Made by a program: the position numbers and the translations under genes
The notes under the pieces: generated by a model
Database searches by the model: none
Seen by the model: the letters and a program-made list of their open reading frames with translations, nothing else
What the model was told of the DNA's origin: nothing
In this document: piece after piece, positions 20,201 to 29,181 of the stretch
How positions within the stretch are numbered: the first letter of the stretch is position 1
Layout: each line of letters begins with the position of its first letter
DNA from: Bacilli bacterium
GTDB taxonomy: Bacteria; Bacillota_I; Bacilli_A; RFN20; CAG-826
Length of the DNA: 42,617 bases
Assembly (NCBI GenBank): GCA_028705995.1
Contig: JAQWCH010000009.1
Span: 1 to 42,617, forward strand
Direction: 5' to 3'

Positions 20201-20775
20201 TAGCAAGTGGCGCGGATGTTAACGTACTTGTACTAGATACCGAAGTCTATTCAAATACTGGTGGTCAAATGTCAAAAGCGACACAAACCGGCGCGATTGC
20301 GAAATTCGCTTCCTCAGGTAAAACTGGGGCCAAGAAAAATCTCGCATTGATGGCCATGGCTTATGGTAATGCTTATGTGGCACAAGTGGCCATCGGCGCA
20401 AATCCAATGAAAACCGTTCAAGCTTTCAAAGAAGCAGAATCGTTTAATGGACCTTCAATTATTATTGCTTACTCACCTTGTACCGAACACGGTATTAAAG
20501 GTGGCTTAGCAAATCATGTCACTGTCGAAAAGAAAGCTGTTGAATGTGGTTACTGGCCAATCTTCCGTTATGATCCACGGCTAGAAGAACAAGGTAAACC
20601 AGCTTTAACGCTTGATAGCAAAGAACCAGATTATTCCTTGTTCCGTGAATTTGTGATGGGCGAAACCCGCTTCTCACAATTACCAAAGATTAATCCTGAA
20701 CACGCTGAAGAACTTCTTCAACGCTCTGAACTAGAAGCAAAGAAACGCTACGAACGCGTTAAACGTTTCTTATAA
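17242..20775 (+). CDS. nifJ: pyruvate:ferredoxin (flavodoxin) oxidoreductase, single-chain
   Basis: [11 protein letters not shown]; two 4Fe-4S motifs [14 protein letters not shown] and [14 protein letters not shown]; C-terminal TPP domain [20 protein letters not shown]; SD ggagg before 17242. Confidence 0.97.
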   Translation: [1177 protein letters not shown]

Positions 20776-20794
20776 TCGATTCGCTTAATCGAAT

Positions 20795-20825
20795 AAAGCC
20801 ACTGAATAGAATCAGTGGCTTTTTG
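20795..20825 (+). terminator. terminator after nifJ
   Basis: AAAGCCACTGAttagaATCAGTGGCTTTTT-type hairpin (AAGCCACTGA/ATCAGTGGCTT). Confidence 0.9.
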
Positions 20826-20859
20826 CTTCGTTATTTAAAAATGCGGGCTTTTTGCTAGA

Positions 20860-20890
20860 AAAAAAGACAACCAAATTGATTGCCTTTTTC
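20860..20890 (-). terminator. putative terminator of tRNA-Pro (minus strand)
   Basis: AAGACAACC-aaatt-GATTGCCTT with flanking A/T tracts. Confidence 0.55.
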
Positions 20891-20897
20891 ATTTTCC

Positions 20898-20974
<77 letters not shown>

Positions 20975-21119
20975 ATTGGCATATTTAATTATACCGATAT
21001 TAATGCATTCTTCAAGCAGGAACGCATGTTGTTGATATTTAGTTTTATCAAGAAATAATTTGTTTAAAACCCCCGAATGCGACCATAAATAAGTTATAAT
21101 TATAGTTTGAGGTAAGATT

Positions 21120-23981
21120 ATGGAAAATCGTCAAATTGTCATCAAAGGAGCGCGAGATAATAATTTAAAAAATATAAATCTTGCAATCCCCAAAAATCAA
21201 TTAGTTGTTTTTACGGGTGTGAGCGGGTCGGGCAAATCGACTTTAGCGTTTGAAACAATTTATAATGAAGGTCAACGTCGCTATGTTGAAAGCCTTTCGT
21301 CCTACGCCCGACAATTTTTAGGCAATGTTGATAAGCCCGATGTTGATTCGATTGAAGGACTTTCTCCGGCAATTGCGATTGATCAAAAAACAACCTCAAA
21401 TAATCCACGTTCAACTGTTGGAACAGTAACGGAAATCTATGATTATTTTCGACTTTTATATGCGCGGATTGGTGTCCCATATTGTCCGATTCATCATGAA
21501 CCAATTATTGCTTTTTCCGCTTCCCAACTTACCGATTTGATTATCGAACACCCAGAAAGAACACGTGTGCAAATTCTTGCTCCAGTTGTTAAAAACGAAA
21601 AAGGGACACACAAAGATACGCTCGATAAAATTCGCGGACAAGGCTTTGAACGATTAAGAATTGATAAACAGCAAATTCGTTTATCAGAACAACCCGATTT
21701 AACACTTGATAAAAACCATCGACACGATATTGATATTATTATCGACCGTATAGCGATTAAAGATGGTGTGCGCAGTCGTTTATTTGATGCAATTACACTC
21801 GCATTGGACTGGGGACATGGACATTTAACCGTACTAGTTAATGACGAAGAAAAGCTTTACTCTTCCCATCATACATGCAAATATTGTGGCTTCTCAGTGC
21901 CCAAACTCGAACCGCGTTTGTTTTCATTTAATGCACCACTTGGCTATTGTCCCGATTGTAATGGATTAGGCATTAAACAAGAAGCCGATCCAGAACTATT
22001 GATTCCGAATCCAAACCTATCATTAATTCAAGGCGCGATTGAATACTATAAAAACACTGTCGGTACATTGAACTTAGAGTGGCAAGAATTTGCCTATCTT
22101 TGTGATCAATATAGCATCCCGTTAGACACTCCCTATCGCAAACTTACGGATGAGCAGAAGAAGATTATCATGAATGGTTCGCCGAAAGATCATGTCTACG
22201 CTTTAAAATCATCAAGTGGAAACATTAATCATCGGCGGGGTCATATTGAAGGTGTCAAAGAAAAAATAGAAAGACTATATCGCGAAACAACTTCTGATTT
22301 TATGCGTGAATACTACCGTAAATTTTTAATTGATCGCGTTTGTACAACTTGTGGAGGAGCGCGACTCAATCCCCAAGCACTCGCCGTGTTAATCGAGGAT
22401 AAAAACATTTTCCAAGTCACACAACTATCAGTACGCGATAGTTTTGAGTTTTTTCGTGCTTTACCGCAAAAACTTACACCAATGCAAAATGAAATTGCCC
22501 GACTGATATTAGCAGAAATCGTTAATCGACTCCAATTTCTTAATAATGTTGGTCTTGGTTATCTTACGCTCGATCGGATGGCTGCCACTTTGTCTGGTGG
22601 GGAAGCGCAACGGATTCGTTTAGCGACGCAAGTCGGCTCGCGTTTAAGTGGAGTTTTATACGTGCTTGATGAACCGAGTATCGGTCTTCATCAACGTGAT
22701 AACGAGCGCTTAATAGCAACCTTAAAACAGATGGTTGATTTAGGTAATACACTTATTGTTGTCGAGCATGATGAAGAAATGATGCGCGCTGCCGATCATT
22801 TAGTCGACATCGGTCCTGGTGCCGGCATTCATGGCGGCGAAGTTGTCGCACAAGGAACAGTTAAAGATTTGCAAAATTGTCCACTTTCTTTGACCGGACA
22901 ATACTTATCGGGCGCAAAGTTTATTCCCTTACCACCGAAAAGACTTAAAGGTAATGGCAAAGTAATTACAATTACCGGTGCAAAAGTTAATAATTTAAAA
23001 AATGTCACAGTCCAGATTCCTTTAGGAACATTCACTGTTGTAACGGGTGTATCTGGTTCGGGGAAATCATCATTAGTTAATGAAACGCTCTATCAAGGAA
23101 TCGAAAAAGAAGTATTTAATAAAAAGATTGTCAGCGGAGCTTACGAGAGTATCACGGGGTTAGAGAATATTGATAAGGTTGTCAACATTTCACAAGATCC
23201 AATTGGCCGAACACCACGAAGCAACCCAGCGACATATACGAAAGTATTTGATGAGATTCGTGATCTTTTTGCTTCAACTGTCGAAGCAAAGGCCCGCGGT
23301 TTTAAGAAAAGTGTTTTCTCATTTAATATTCCCGGTGGACGTTGTGAAGCCTGTCAAGGCGCTGGTGTTCAACGGATTCCGATGAATTTTTTACCGGATG
23401 TGTATGTTAAATGCGACGTATGTGGTGGCAAAAGATACCATGAAGAAACTTTGCAAGTCACCTACAAAGGTAAAAACATCTATGATGTGTTGGAAATGCG
23501 AATCGAAGACGCTCTTCATTTCTTCGAAAATCGCGCTAATGTCTATCGTAGAATCAAGACATTAGTGGATGTTGGTCTTGGTTATTTAAAACTTGGCCAT
23601 CCGGCAACCGATTTATCGGGTGGCGAAGCGCAACGGGTTAAACTAGCAAACGAATTACAAAAACGGCCAACCGGCAAAACCTTGTATATTCTTGATGAAC
23701 CAACAACAGGGCTTCATACAGATGATATTTCACGACTGCTCGAAGTGTTACAGTCGTTAGTTCGTCATGGTGACACAGTTTTGGTTATTGAACATAATCT
23801 TGATGTGATTAAAGTCGCCGATTACATTATCGATATTGGCCCTGAAGGTGGGGATGCTGGTGGCGAAATTGTTGCGATTGGAACACCAGAACAAGTTATG
23901 AAAAACCCACGCTCATATACCGGTAAATACCTAGGACTAGAAATTGACAAAACACTTCGCTATATGGGTAAAAGCGCCTAG
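21120..23981 (+). CDS. uvrA: UvrABC system protein A
   Basis: GVSGSGKSTLAFETIYNEGQRRYVESLSSYARQFL; CxxC zinc modules; two ABC signatures LSGGEAQR. Confidence 0.99.
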   Translation: MENRQIVIKGARDNNLKNINLAIPKNQLVVFTGVSGSGKSTLAFETIYNEGQRRYVESLSSYARQFLGNVDKPDVDSIEGLSPAIAIDQKTTSNNPRSTVGTVTEIYDYFRLLYARIGVPYCPIHHEPIIAFSASQLTDLIIEHPERTRVQILAPVVKNEKGTHKDTLDKIRGQGFERLRIDKQQIRLSEQPDLTLDKNHRHDIDIIIDRIAIKDGVRSRLFDAITLALDWGHGHLTVLVNDEEKLYSSHHTCKYCGFSVPKLEPRLFSFNAPLGYCPDCNGLGIKQEADPELLIPNPNLSLIQGAIEYYKNTVGTLNLEWQEFAYLCDQYSIPLDTPYRKLTDEQKKIIMNGSPKDHVYALKSSSGNINHRRGHIEGVKEKIERLYRETTSDFMREYYRKFLIDRVCTTCGGARLNPQALAVLIEDKNIFQVTQLSVRDSFEFFRALPQKLTPMQNEIARLILAEIVNRLQFLNNVGLGYLTLDRMAATLSGGEAQRIRLATQVGSRLSGVLYVLDEPSIGLHQRDNERLIATLKQMVDLGNTLIVVEHDEEMMRAADHLVDIGPGAGIHGGEVVAQGTVKDLQNCPLSLTGQYLSGAKFIPLPPKRLKGNGKVITITGAKVNNLKNVTVQIPLGTFTVVTGVSGSGKSSLVNETLYQGIEKEVFNKKIVSGAYESITGLENIDKVVNISQDPIGRTPRSNPATYTKVFDEIRDLFASTVEAKARGFKKSVFSFNIPGGRCEACQGAGVQRIPMNFLPDVYVKCDVCGGKRYHEETLQVTYKGKNIYDVLEMRIEDALHFFENRANVYRRIKTLVDVGLGYLKLGHPATDLSGGEAQRVKLANELQKRPTGKTLYILDEPTTGLHTDDISRLLEVLQSLVRHGDTVLVIEHNLDVIKVADYIIDIGPEGGDAGGEIVAIGTPEQVMKNPRSYTGKYLGLEIDKTLRYMGKSA

Positions 23982-24036
23982 TTTGTTTATTGGTTAAAAT
24001 CATGATAATCTTAAACGGAATTAAAGAGGAATAAAT

Positions 24037-25380
24037 ATGACTGGACTAATCTTAATTTGGCTTGGCGCTATTATTGGTGTGATTGCAATCGCACTAGCCG
24101 CCTATGGTTTAATGCCATACCTTAGCGAAGAAGGCAATGTATGTGCTATTCGTCGTTATCCAACAATTATGCTGCCGATTGGCACCATTTCTAGTGGTGT
24201 TGGTTTAGCGTTGCTGATTCTTGGTATCATTATCAAACAACAAATCGCTTTATCGACTGGCGCAGTTTATTTAGCGCTCGCAGGCGCACTGCTTTTTTTG
24301 CCTGCTTTGAGCGGATTAGTGTTTGCAACTATTATTCATTTGAAAAAGAAAAATATGTATTTATCGAAAACCGACCGCTATGTATGGTGGTTTGTTATTG
24401 GTTTTGGCATATTATCGCTAATTAGTGGTTTCATGTTGCTTGATGGACTCACTTATCTTGATATTCTTAAATTTCCATTAATTTCTGGGATAAAAATTGG
24501 TGAATCATTTCAAATTCGCTTTTATGCATTATTTATCTTATCGGGTGCAATCTTTGTTTATTTTCTTTGTGATGCCTACGTATTCCGTAAATATGGGAAG
24601 CATGGTATTTTAGAGAATTTATTTTACGTTGCTTTTCCAGCAGGTATTGTTGGTGCTCGTATATGGTACGTAATTGGAAACTGGAAAGTGGATGGTTTTA
24701 ATGAAAATCCATGGAAAGCCTTTGAGATGTGGAATGGTGGATTGGCCATTATGGGTGGCGCTGTGTTTGGCGCTTTAGCAGGTATTATTTTCATCTTTCT
24801 GCGTCGCAAATATTTAAATTTAAGATGGACAGCTGATCTTGTTGTTCCAACTATCTTGATTGCCCAAGCGATTGGTCGTTGGGGTAATTTCTTTAACCAA
24901 GAAGTCTATGGGGCAATTGCTGATGTTAATAACTGGATGTTTTTACCAGCGACCATTCGTGAACAAATGATCATTGGTGGCGATTTCCGTGTACCATTAT
25001 TCTTGATTGAGTCAATTGTCAATCTCACTGGTTATTTTGTTATTCGTTATGTTGTTGGTCGTGCATTAGCAAAATGGACAATCATCGGCGATCAAGCAGC
25101 GAGTTACATGATTTGGTATGGTCTCACCCGTTTTATTATGGAACCATTGCGCAATCCGCTTTACAACATGGGAGCTGGTGGAGACTGGTCATGGATTTGG
25201 AGTATCATCTTTATTGCGCTTGGTATTCTTTTAATTGGCGCTAATCACATATATAACCACTACCGAAAACCAATTTTTTATCCAATGCCACAAGAAGGGG
25301 TTATACTTACAAAAAAAATGCTAGAAGAAAAATCTCTGATTTCGGATAGCGGTAATAATAACGCCGAAGGACAAAAATAA
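24037..25380 (+). CDS. lgt: prolipoprotein diacylglyceryl transferase with long N-terminal TM extension
   Basis: FQIRFYALFILSGAIF, GARIWYVIGNW, MWNGGLAIMGGAVFGALAG, GRWGNFFNQEVYG, YGLTRFIMEPLR. Confidence 0.92.
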   Translation: MTGLILIWLGAIIGVIAIALAAYGLMPYLSEEGNVCAIRRYPTIMLPIGTISSGVGLALLILGIIIKQQIALSTGAVYLALAGALLFLPALSGLVFATIIHLKKKNMYLSKTDRYVWWFVIGFGILSLISGFMLLDGLTYLDILKFPLISGIKIGESFQIRFYALFILSGAIFVYFLCDAYVFRKYGKHGILENLFYVAFPAGIVGARIWYVIGNWKVDGFNENPWKAFEMWNGGLAIMGGAVFGALAGIIFIFLRRKYLNLRWTADLVVPTILIAQAIGRWGNFFNQEVYGAIADVNNWMFLPATIREQMIIGGDFRVPLFLIESIVNLTGYFVIRYVVGRALAKWTIIGDQAASYMIWYGLTRFIMEPLRNPLYNMGAGGDWSWIWSIIFIALGILLIGANHIYNHYRKPIFYPMPQEGVILTKKMLEEKSLISDSGNNNAEGQK

Positions 25381-25391
25381 TTGGTAATAAG

Positions 25392-26039
25392 ATGAAATAT
25401 CAAACTTTGATTTTTGACATGGATGGCACACTCATTGATACTGATTTAATGATTGTTCTCACCTATGTAGAATTGTTTCGCCTCTACCGTCCAGAATATA
25501 AGCCGACCGTCAAACAGATGGTACATTTTTCTGGGCCACCTTTACAAAAGACAATACGTGAAAGCTTTCCACAAGCAGATCAAGAATTGATGATTAAAGA
25601 GTACAAACGCATATCGCGCAAATTTTATCATGATTATGCAGTTGGTTTTCCAAATGAAAAAGAAGTTTTATTTGCTTTAAAAAATGCTGGATTCAAACTT
25701 GCGATTATCACATCGAAAATGCGCCAGGATACATTCATGTGTTTGGATTTGCTAGAATTGGAACACGATATGTTTGATTTCGTTATTGGTAGTGATGACG
25801 TTGAAAACACTAAACCGCATCCAGAAGCCATGAGAAAAGCATTATCAAGCTTAAATTGTAAGAAAGAAGATGTGCTTTATATTGGTGATAACGCTGTTGA
25901 TGTTGAGTTTGCGCAATCAGCAGGAGTTGATTCAATGCTTGTAACATGGAATATTCGTCAGTTACCAAATAATCTAAAAGCGACATACCGTGTTAATAGT
26001 TTTCAAGAATTATTAGAGGTACTTAACCATGGAACGTAA
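25392..26039 (+). CDS. HAD-family hydrolase (PpaX/Gph-like phosphatase)
   Basis: DMDGTLIDTD; IGSDDVENTKPHPEAM; YIGDNAVDVEFAQSAG. Confidence 0.92.
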   Translation: MKYQTLIFDMDGTLIDTDLMIVLTYVELFRLYRPEYKPTVKQMVHFSGPPLQKTIRESFPQADQELMIKEYKRISRKFYHDYAVGFPNEKEVLFALKNAGFKLAIITSKMRQDTFMCLDLLELEHDMFDFVIGSDDVENTKPHPEAMRKALSSLNCKKEDVLYIGDNAVDVEFAQSAGVDSMLVTWNIRQLPNNLKATYRVNSFQELLEVLNHGT

Positions 26040-26940
26040 AACAAAAGTTGTGATTATCGGAAGCGGTCCGGCCGGGATTACCGCGGCGATTTATTTAAAA
26101 CGCGCGTTAATTGATTTCATTTTGCTCGATAAGTATACCCCGGGCGGAAAAGTCAATTTGACTGGCGAAATTGAAAATTATCCGGGCTTTAGTAAAGTAA
26201 CTGGTCCGGATTTGGCTTTTAAATTTTTTGAACAATTACAAGCGATGGATATTCCAATTGATTATGGCGATATTCGCACTGTTGAATATTTGAATCCAGG
26301 ATTTAAAGTTGTTAGTGACGAAGAAACAATTTATGCCGACTATGTTATCGCAGCAAGCGGGACAAAAGAACGGCTTTTAAATGTGCCAGGTGAAGAGCGA
26401 TTAACCGGTCATGGCGTTAGCTATTGTGCGGTCTGCGATGGCAATTTATTTAAAGGTCAAGTTGTTGCTGTTGTTGGAGGGGGTAACTCCGCCTTACAAG
26501 AAGCTTTGTACTTATCGACATTAACGAAGAAAGTATACGTGATTCATCGTCGACAAGGCTTTAGAGCAGAAAACCGCTTGGTTGAACGCGCTCGGAAAAC
26601 ACCAAATATTGAGTTTATTCTTGATGCAATTCCGACAGAAATTGTTGGTGATTTGCAAGTCGAAGGAATCACAATTGAAAACAAGTTTACGAATGTGCAA
26701 TCAACATTAGCTGTTAATGGGATATTTCCGTTTATTGGCATGAATCCAAACACAGGTTTTCTTAAACATTTTCCAATTTTAAATGAGCAAGGATTTCTTC
26801 TTGTCCATGAAAATATGATGACGGATATCGATGGTCTTTATGGCGCTGGAGATATCAATCACAAAGAGTTACGACAAATTGTAACAGCCACCAATGATGG
26901 CGCGATTGCGGCGATTGATATATCGCACCGCGTTCAATAA
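26029..26940 (+). CDS. trxB: thioredoxin-disulfide reductase
   Basis: GSGPAGITAAIYLKRA; CAVCDG redox motif; GGGNSALQEALYL; C-terminal YGAGDINHKELRQIVTATNDGAIAA. Confidence 0.93.
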   Translation: MERKTKVVIIGSGPAGITAAIYLKRALIDFILLDKYTPGGKVNLTGEIENYPGFSKVTGPDLAFKFFEQLQAMDIPIDYGDIRTVEYLNPGFKVVSDEETIYADYVIAASGTKERLLNVPGEERLTGHGVSYCAVCDGNLFKGQVVAVVGGGNSALQEALYLSTLTKKVYVIHRRQGFRAENRLVERARKTPNIEFILDAIPTEIVGDLQVEGITIENKFTNVQSTLAVNGIFPFIGMNPNTGFLKHFPILNEQGFLLVHENMMTDIDGLYGAGDINHKELRQIVTATNDGAIAAIDISHRVQ

Positions 26941-26944
26941 TTAT

Positions 26945-26970
26945 GCGGGATCGAACATCCCGCTTTTTTA
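26945..26970 (+). terminator. terminator after trxB
   Basis: GCGGGAtcgaacaTCCCGCTTTTTT. Confidence 0.9.
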
Positions 26971-27032
26971 TTGGTCGAAGACTTTTTTTCATGTTAACAT
27001 AAGAGTGTATTTATTAAGTAAGGTAAGTGAAA

Positions 27033-27890
27033 ATGAAAAATTTAATCATCTTGTCAGGTATTAGCGGCGCTGGTCGCTCAACAGCAGCGATAACGTTTGA
27101 AGAACTTGGTTATAATGTAATGGAAAATCTTCCGAAAGAACTTGTCGGAGCACTTTTATCATTAATTGCTAAAAACAAAGAAGGAGTCTATCAAAAATCG
27201 GTTTTAGTTGCCAATATCGTCGAAGTTGAGATGATTCTAAAATACACAGCTGATCACCCAGAAATTAAACCACAACTTATATTACTCACTTCCGAACAAA
27301 GCGAGATTCTCAATCGTTATAAATTGACTAGACACGTCCACCCATTGCAGGTTAGTGGTAAAACACTGGAAGAAGCCCTTCAAATTGAACGAACGATTGA
27401 AACTAAAATTCGTGATAAAGCGCATTTATTTATCGACACAACTGGAAAAACTGTCTCGGATTTGCGGCGAATTCTCCTTTCCTCATTTCGCCACCATCGC
27501 GGCAAAAATTATACAACAATAAATTTTGTTTCATTTGGTTTTAAACACGGAATTCCGCTTGATGCCGACTTGGTTTTCGATACGCGAACAATCCCAAACC
27601 CCTATTACGTTCATTCGCTAGCAGATAAGACAGGGCGTTCAAAAGAAGTGCGCGAATATCTTGAAAAACAACCCGGAACAGAAGAATTTAAAACAGCGGT
27701 TATTAGTTTTCTTGATTATTATTTGCGTGAGGTAAATGAGGAAGCACGTGGCTATATTACTATCGCGATTGGTTGCAGTGGCGGCCAACATCGTTCAGTA
27801 TATTTTGCCGAAAAATTAAAAGAATATTATAAGGGTGAATATCGCACATTTGTTAGTCATCGCGATGTCGTGCGATTCCGGAATCATTGA
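27033..27890 (+). CDS. rapZ: RNase adapter / nucleotide-binding protein RapZ (YvcJ)
   Basis: LSGISGAGRSTAAITFEELGYNVMENLP; IAIGCSGGQHRSVYFAEKL; followed by whiA. Confidence 0.95.
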   Translation: MKNLIILSGISGAGRSTAAITFEELGYNVMENLPKELVGALLSLIAKNKEGVYQKSVLVANIVEVEMILKYTADHPEIKPQLILLTSEQSEILNRYKLTRHVHPLQVSGKTLEEALQIERTIETKIRDKAHLFIDTTGKTVSDLRRILLSSFRHHRGKNYTTINFVSFGFKHGIPLDADLVFDTRTIPNPYYVHSLADKTGRSKEVREYLEKQPGTEEFKTAVISFLDYYLREVNEEARGYITIAIGCSGGQHRSVYFAEKLKEYYKGEYRTFVSHRDVVRFRNH

Positions 27891-28870
27891 TGACACCAGG
27901 CATATCATTTACAACTGTAGTTAAAGAAGATATCGTGCGTCCTAAAAGCGTGAGCGATAGTTTTTCTTTGCCACGCAAACGCGCCTTATTATCAGCTTTT
28001 ACACGATATAATGGCCACCTTCGTATTCAACACGCGCAAAATGAAATTGTTTTGCGGAGTGAGAACGCTAAAGTCGCAAAATTTATTTATAGTCTTTTTA
28101 AAGAAGTATTTAGTGTAGAACCGCGTTTTTCGTTCCGTAAAAACATGCGATTTAATAAACGCACCGCCTACCTCGTGCGGATTGATGACAAAGTCGATGA
28201 AATTCTTGATACATTAAAAATTTCTTTTATTTCTGGCACAATTGATCGTTCAATTGTTTATAGCGACGACACGGCGGCGGGTTATGTGACTGGCGCATTT
28301 CTTGCTGAAGGAACAGTCAATTCCCCACAAAGCAGCAATTATCATTTAGAAATAACATGTCGTGACCAAGTTCAAGCTGAAAAATTAGCGCGTTTAATTG
28401 AGCGCTTCCGGCATGCCGCATTTACGCCAAAAGTTATCATTCGGCGTGAAAGATATATCGTTTATTTAAAAAAGAGTGATCAAATTGGCGAGTTTTTAAT
28501 TTTTATCGGCGCTACCGCCGCTTCTTTACAATTTGAAGCAACACGGATTGATCGCGATACGGCAAATGCGATGAATCGCATTCAACTTTGTGATGCCCAT
28601 AATTATAAAAAGACACTTGATGCTGCGGTTAAGCAAATCGAAGATATTAAGGTGCTTGATAAAGCGGTTGGTATCGCTAATTTATCAAGCGAAAAATTGT
28701 CAGTTCTCGCGCAATTACGTCTCACACACGAAGATGCTAATTATCAAGAACTAGCAGACTTATTGAGTGCTGAATTACAGACGGAAAATCCAATTTCTAA
28801 AAGCAATGTTGCGCATTTGTTTCGGCAGATAAAAACTCTAGCCGCTCAATATCAAGGGCATCATGATTAA
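27890..28870 (+). CDS. whiA: sporulation/cell-division regulator WhiA
   Basis: LAGLIDADG-like and C-terminal WhiA HTH region; GAFLAEGTVNSPQSSNYHLEI; ATG overlaps rapZ TGA (TGATG). Confidence 0.95.
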   Translation: MTPGISFTTVVKEDIVRPKSVSDSFSLPRKRALLSAFTRYNGHLRIQHAQNEIVLRSENAKVAKFIYSLFKEVFSVEPRFSFRKNMRFNKRTAYLVRIDDKVDEILDTLKISFISGTIDRSIVYSDDTAAGYVTGAFLAEGTVNSPQSSNYHLEITCRDQVQAEKLARLIERFRHAAFTPKVIIRRERYIVYLKKSDQIGEFLIFIGATAASLQFEATRIDRDTANAMNRIQLCDAHNYKKTLDAAVKQIEDIKVLDKAVGIANLSSEKLSVLAQLRLTHEDANYQELADLLSAELQTENPISKSNVAHLFRQIKTLAAQYQGHHD

Positions 28871-29087
28871 CACGAAAGAACAACTAGGTTTACGAATTCG
28901 CTTTTTGCGGCAACAAAAAGGTTTTTCACAAGAAGAGTTCGCGTTTCGTGCTCATATCAATAAGAACTATTTGAGTGATTTAGAAAATGGTCGCCGCAAT
29001 CCAACGTTAGACATTCTAAATCGTCTTGTTTTGGCCTTAGAAATCACCTTATCTGAACTATTTAAAGGAATTATCGAATATTATTAA
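28863..29087 (+). CDS. XRE-family HTH transcriptional regulator
   Basis: LGLRIRFLRQQKGFSQEEFAFRAHINKNYLSDLENGRRNPTLDILNRLVLAL; overlaps whiA by 8 nt. Confidence 0.93.
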   Translation: MINTKEQLGLRIRFLRQQKGFSQEEFAFRAHINKNYLSDLENGRRNPTLDILNRLVLALEITLSELFKGIIEYY

Positions 29088-29181
29088 TCGGTAAAAATTT
29101 ACCTCATAAAACACGCTTTAAGTCTATCTTTTTCAAAAAAAACATTAATTTTAGTCGGCGAAATACTATTATTTATTATTG

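Noticed and set aside
27888-27893. TGA read as Trp (code 4) extending RapZ
   Set aside because: Two consecutive TGA codons follow a complete RapZ and overlap a good whiA start; Trp is encoded by TGG in the conserved proteins examined.
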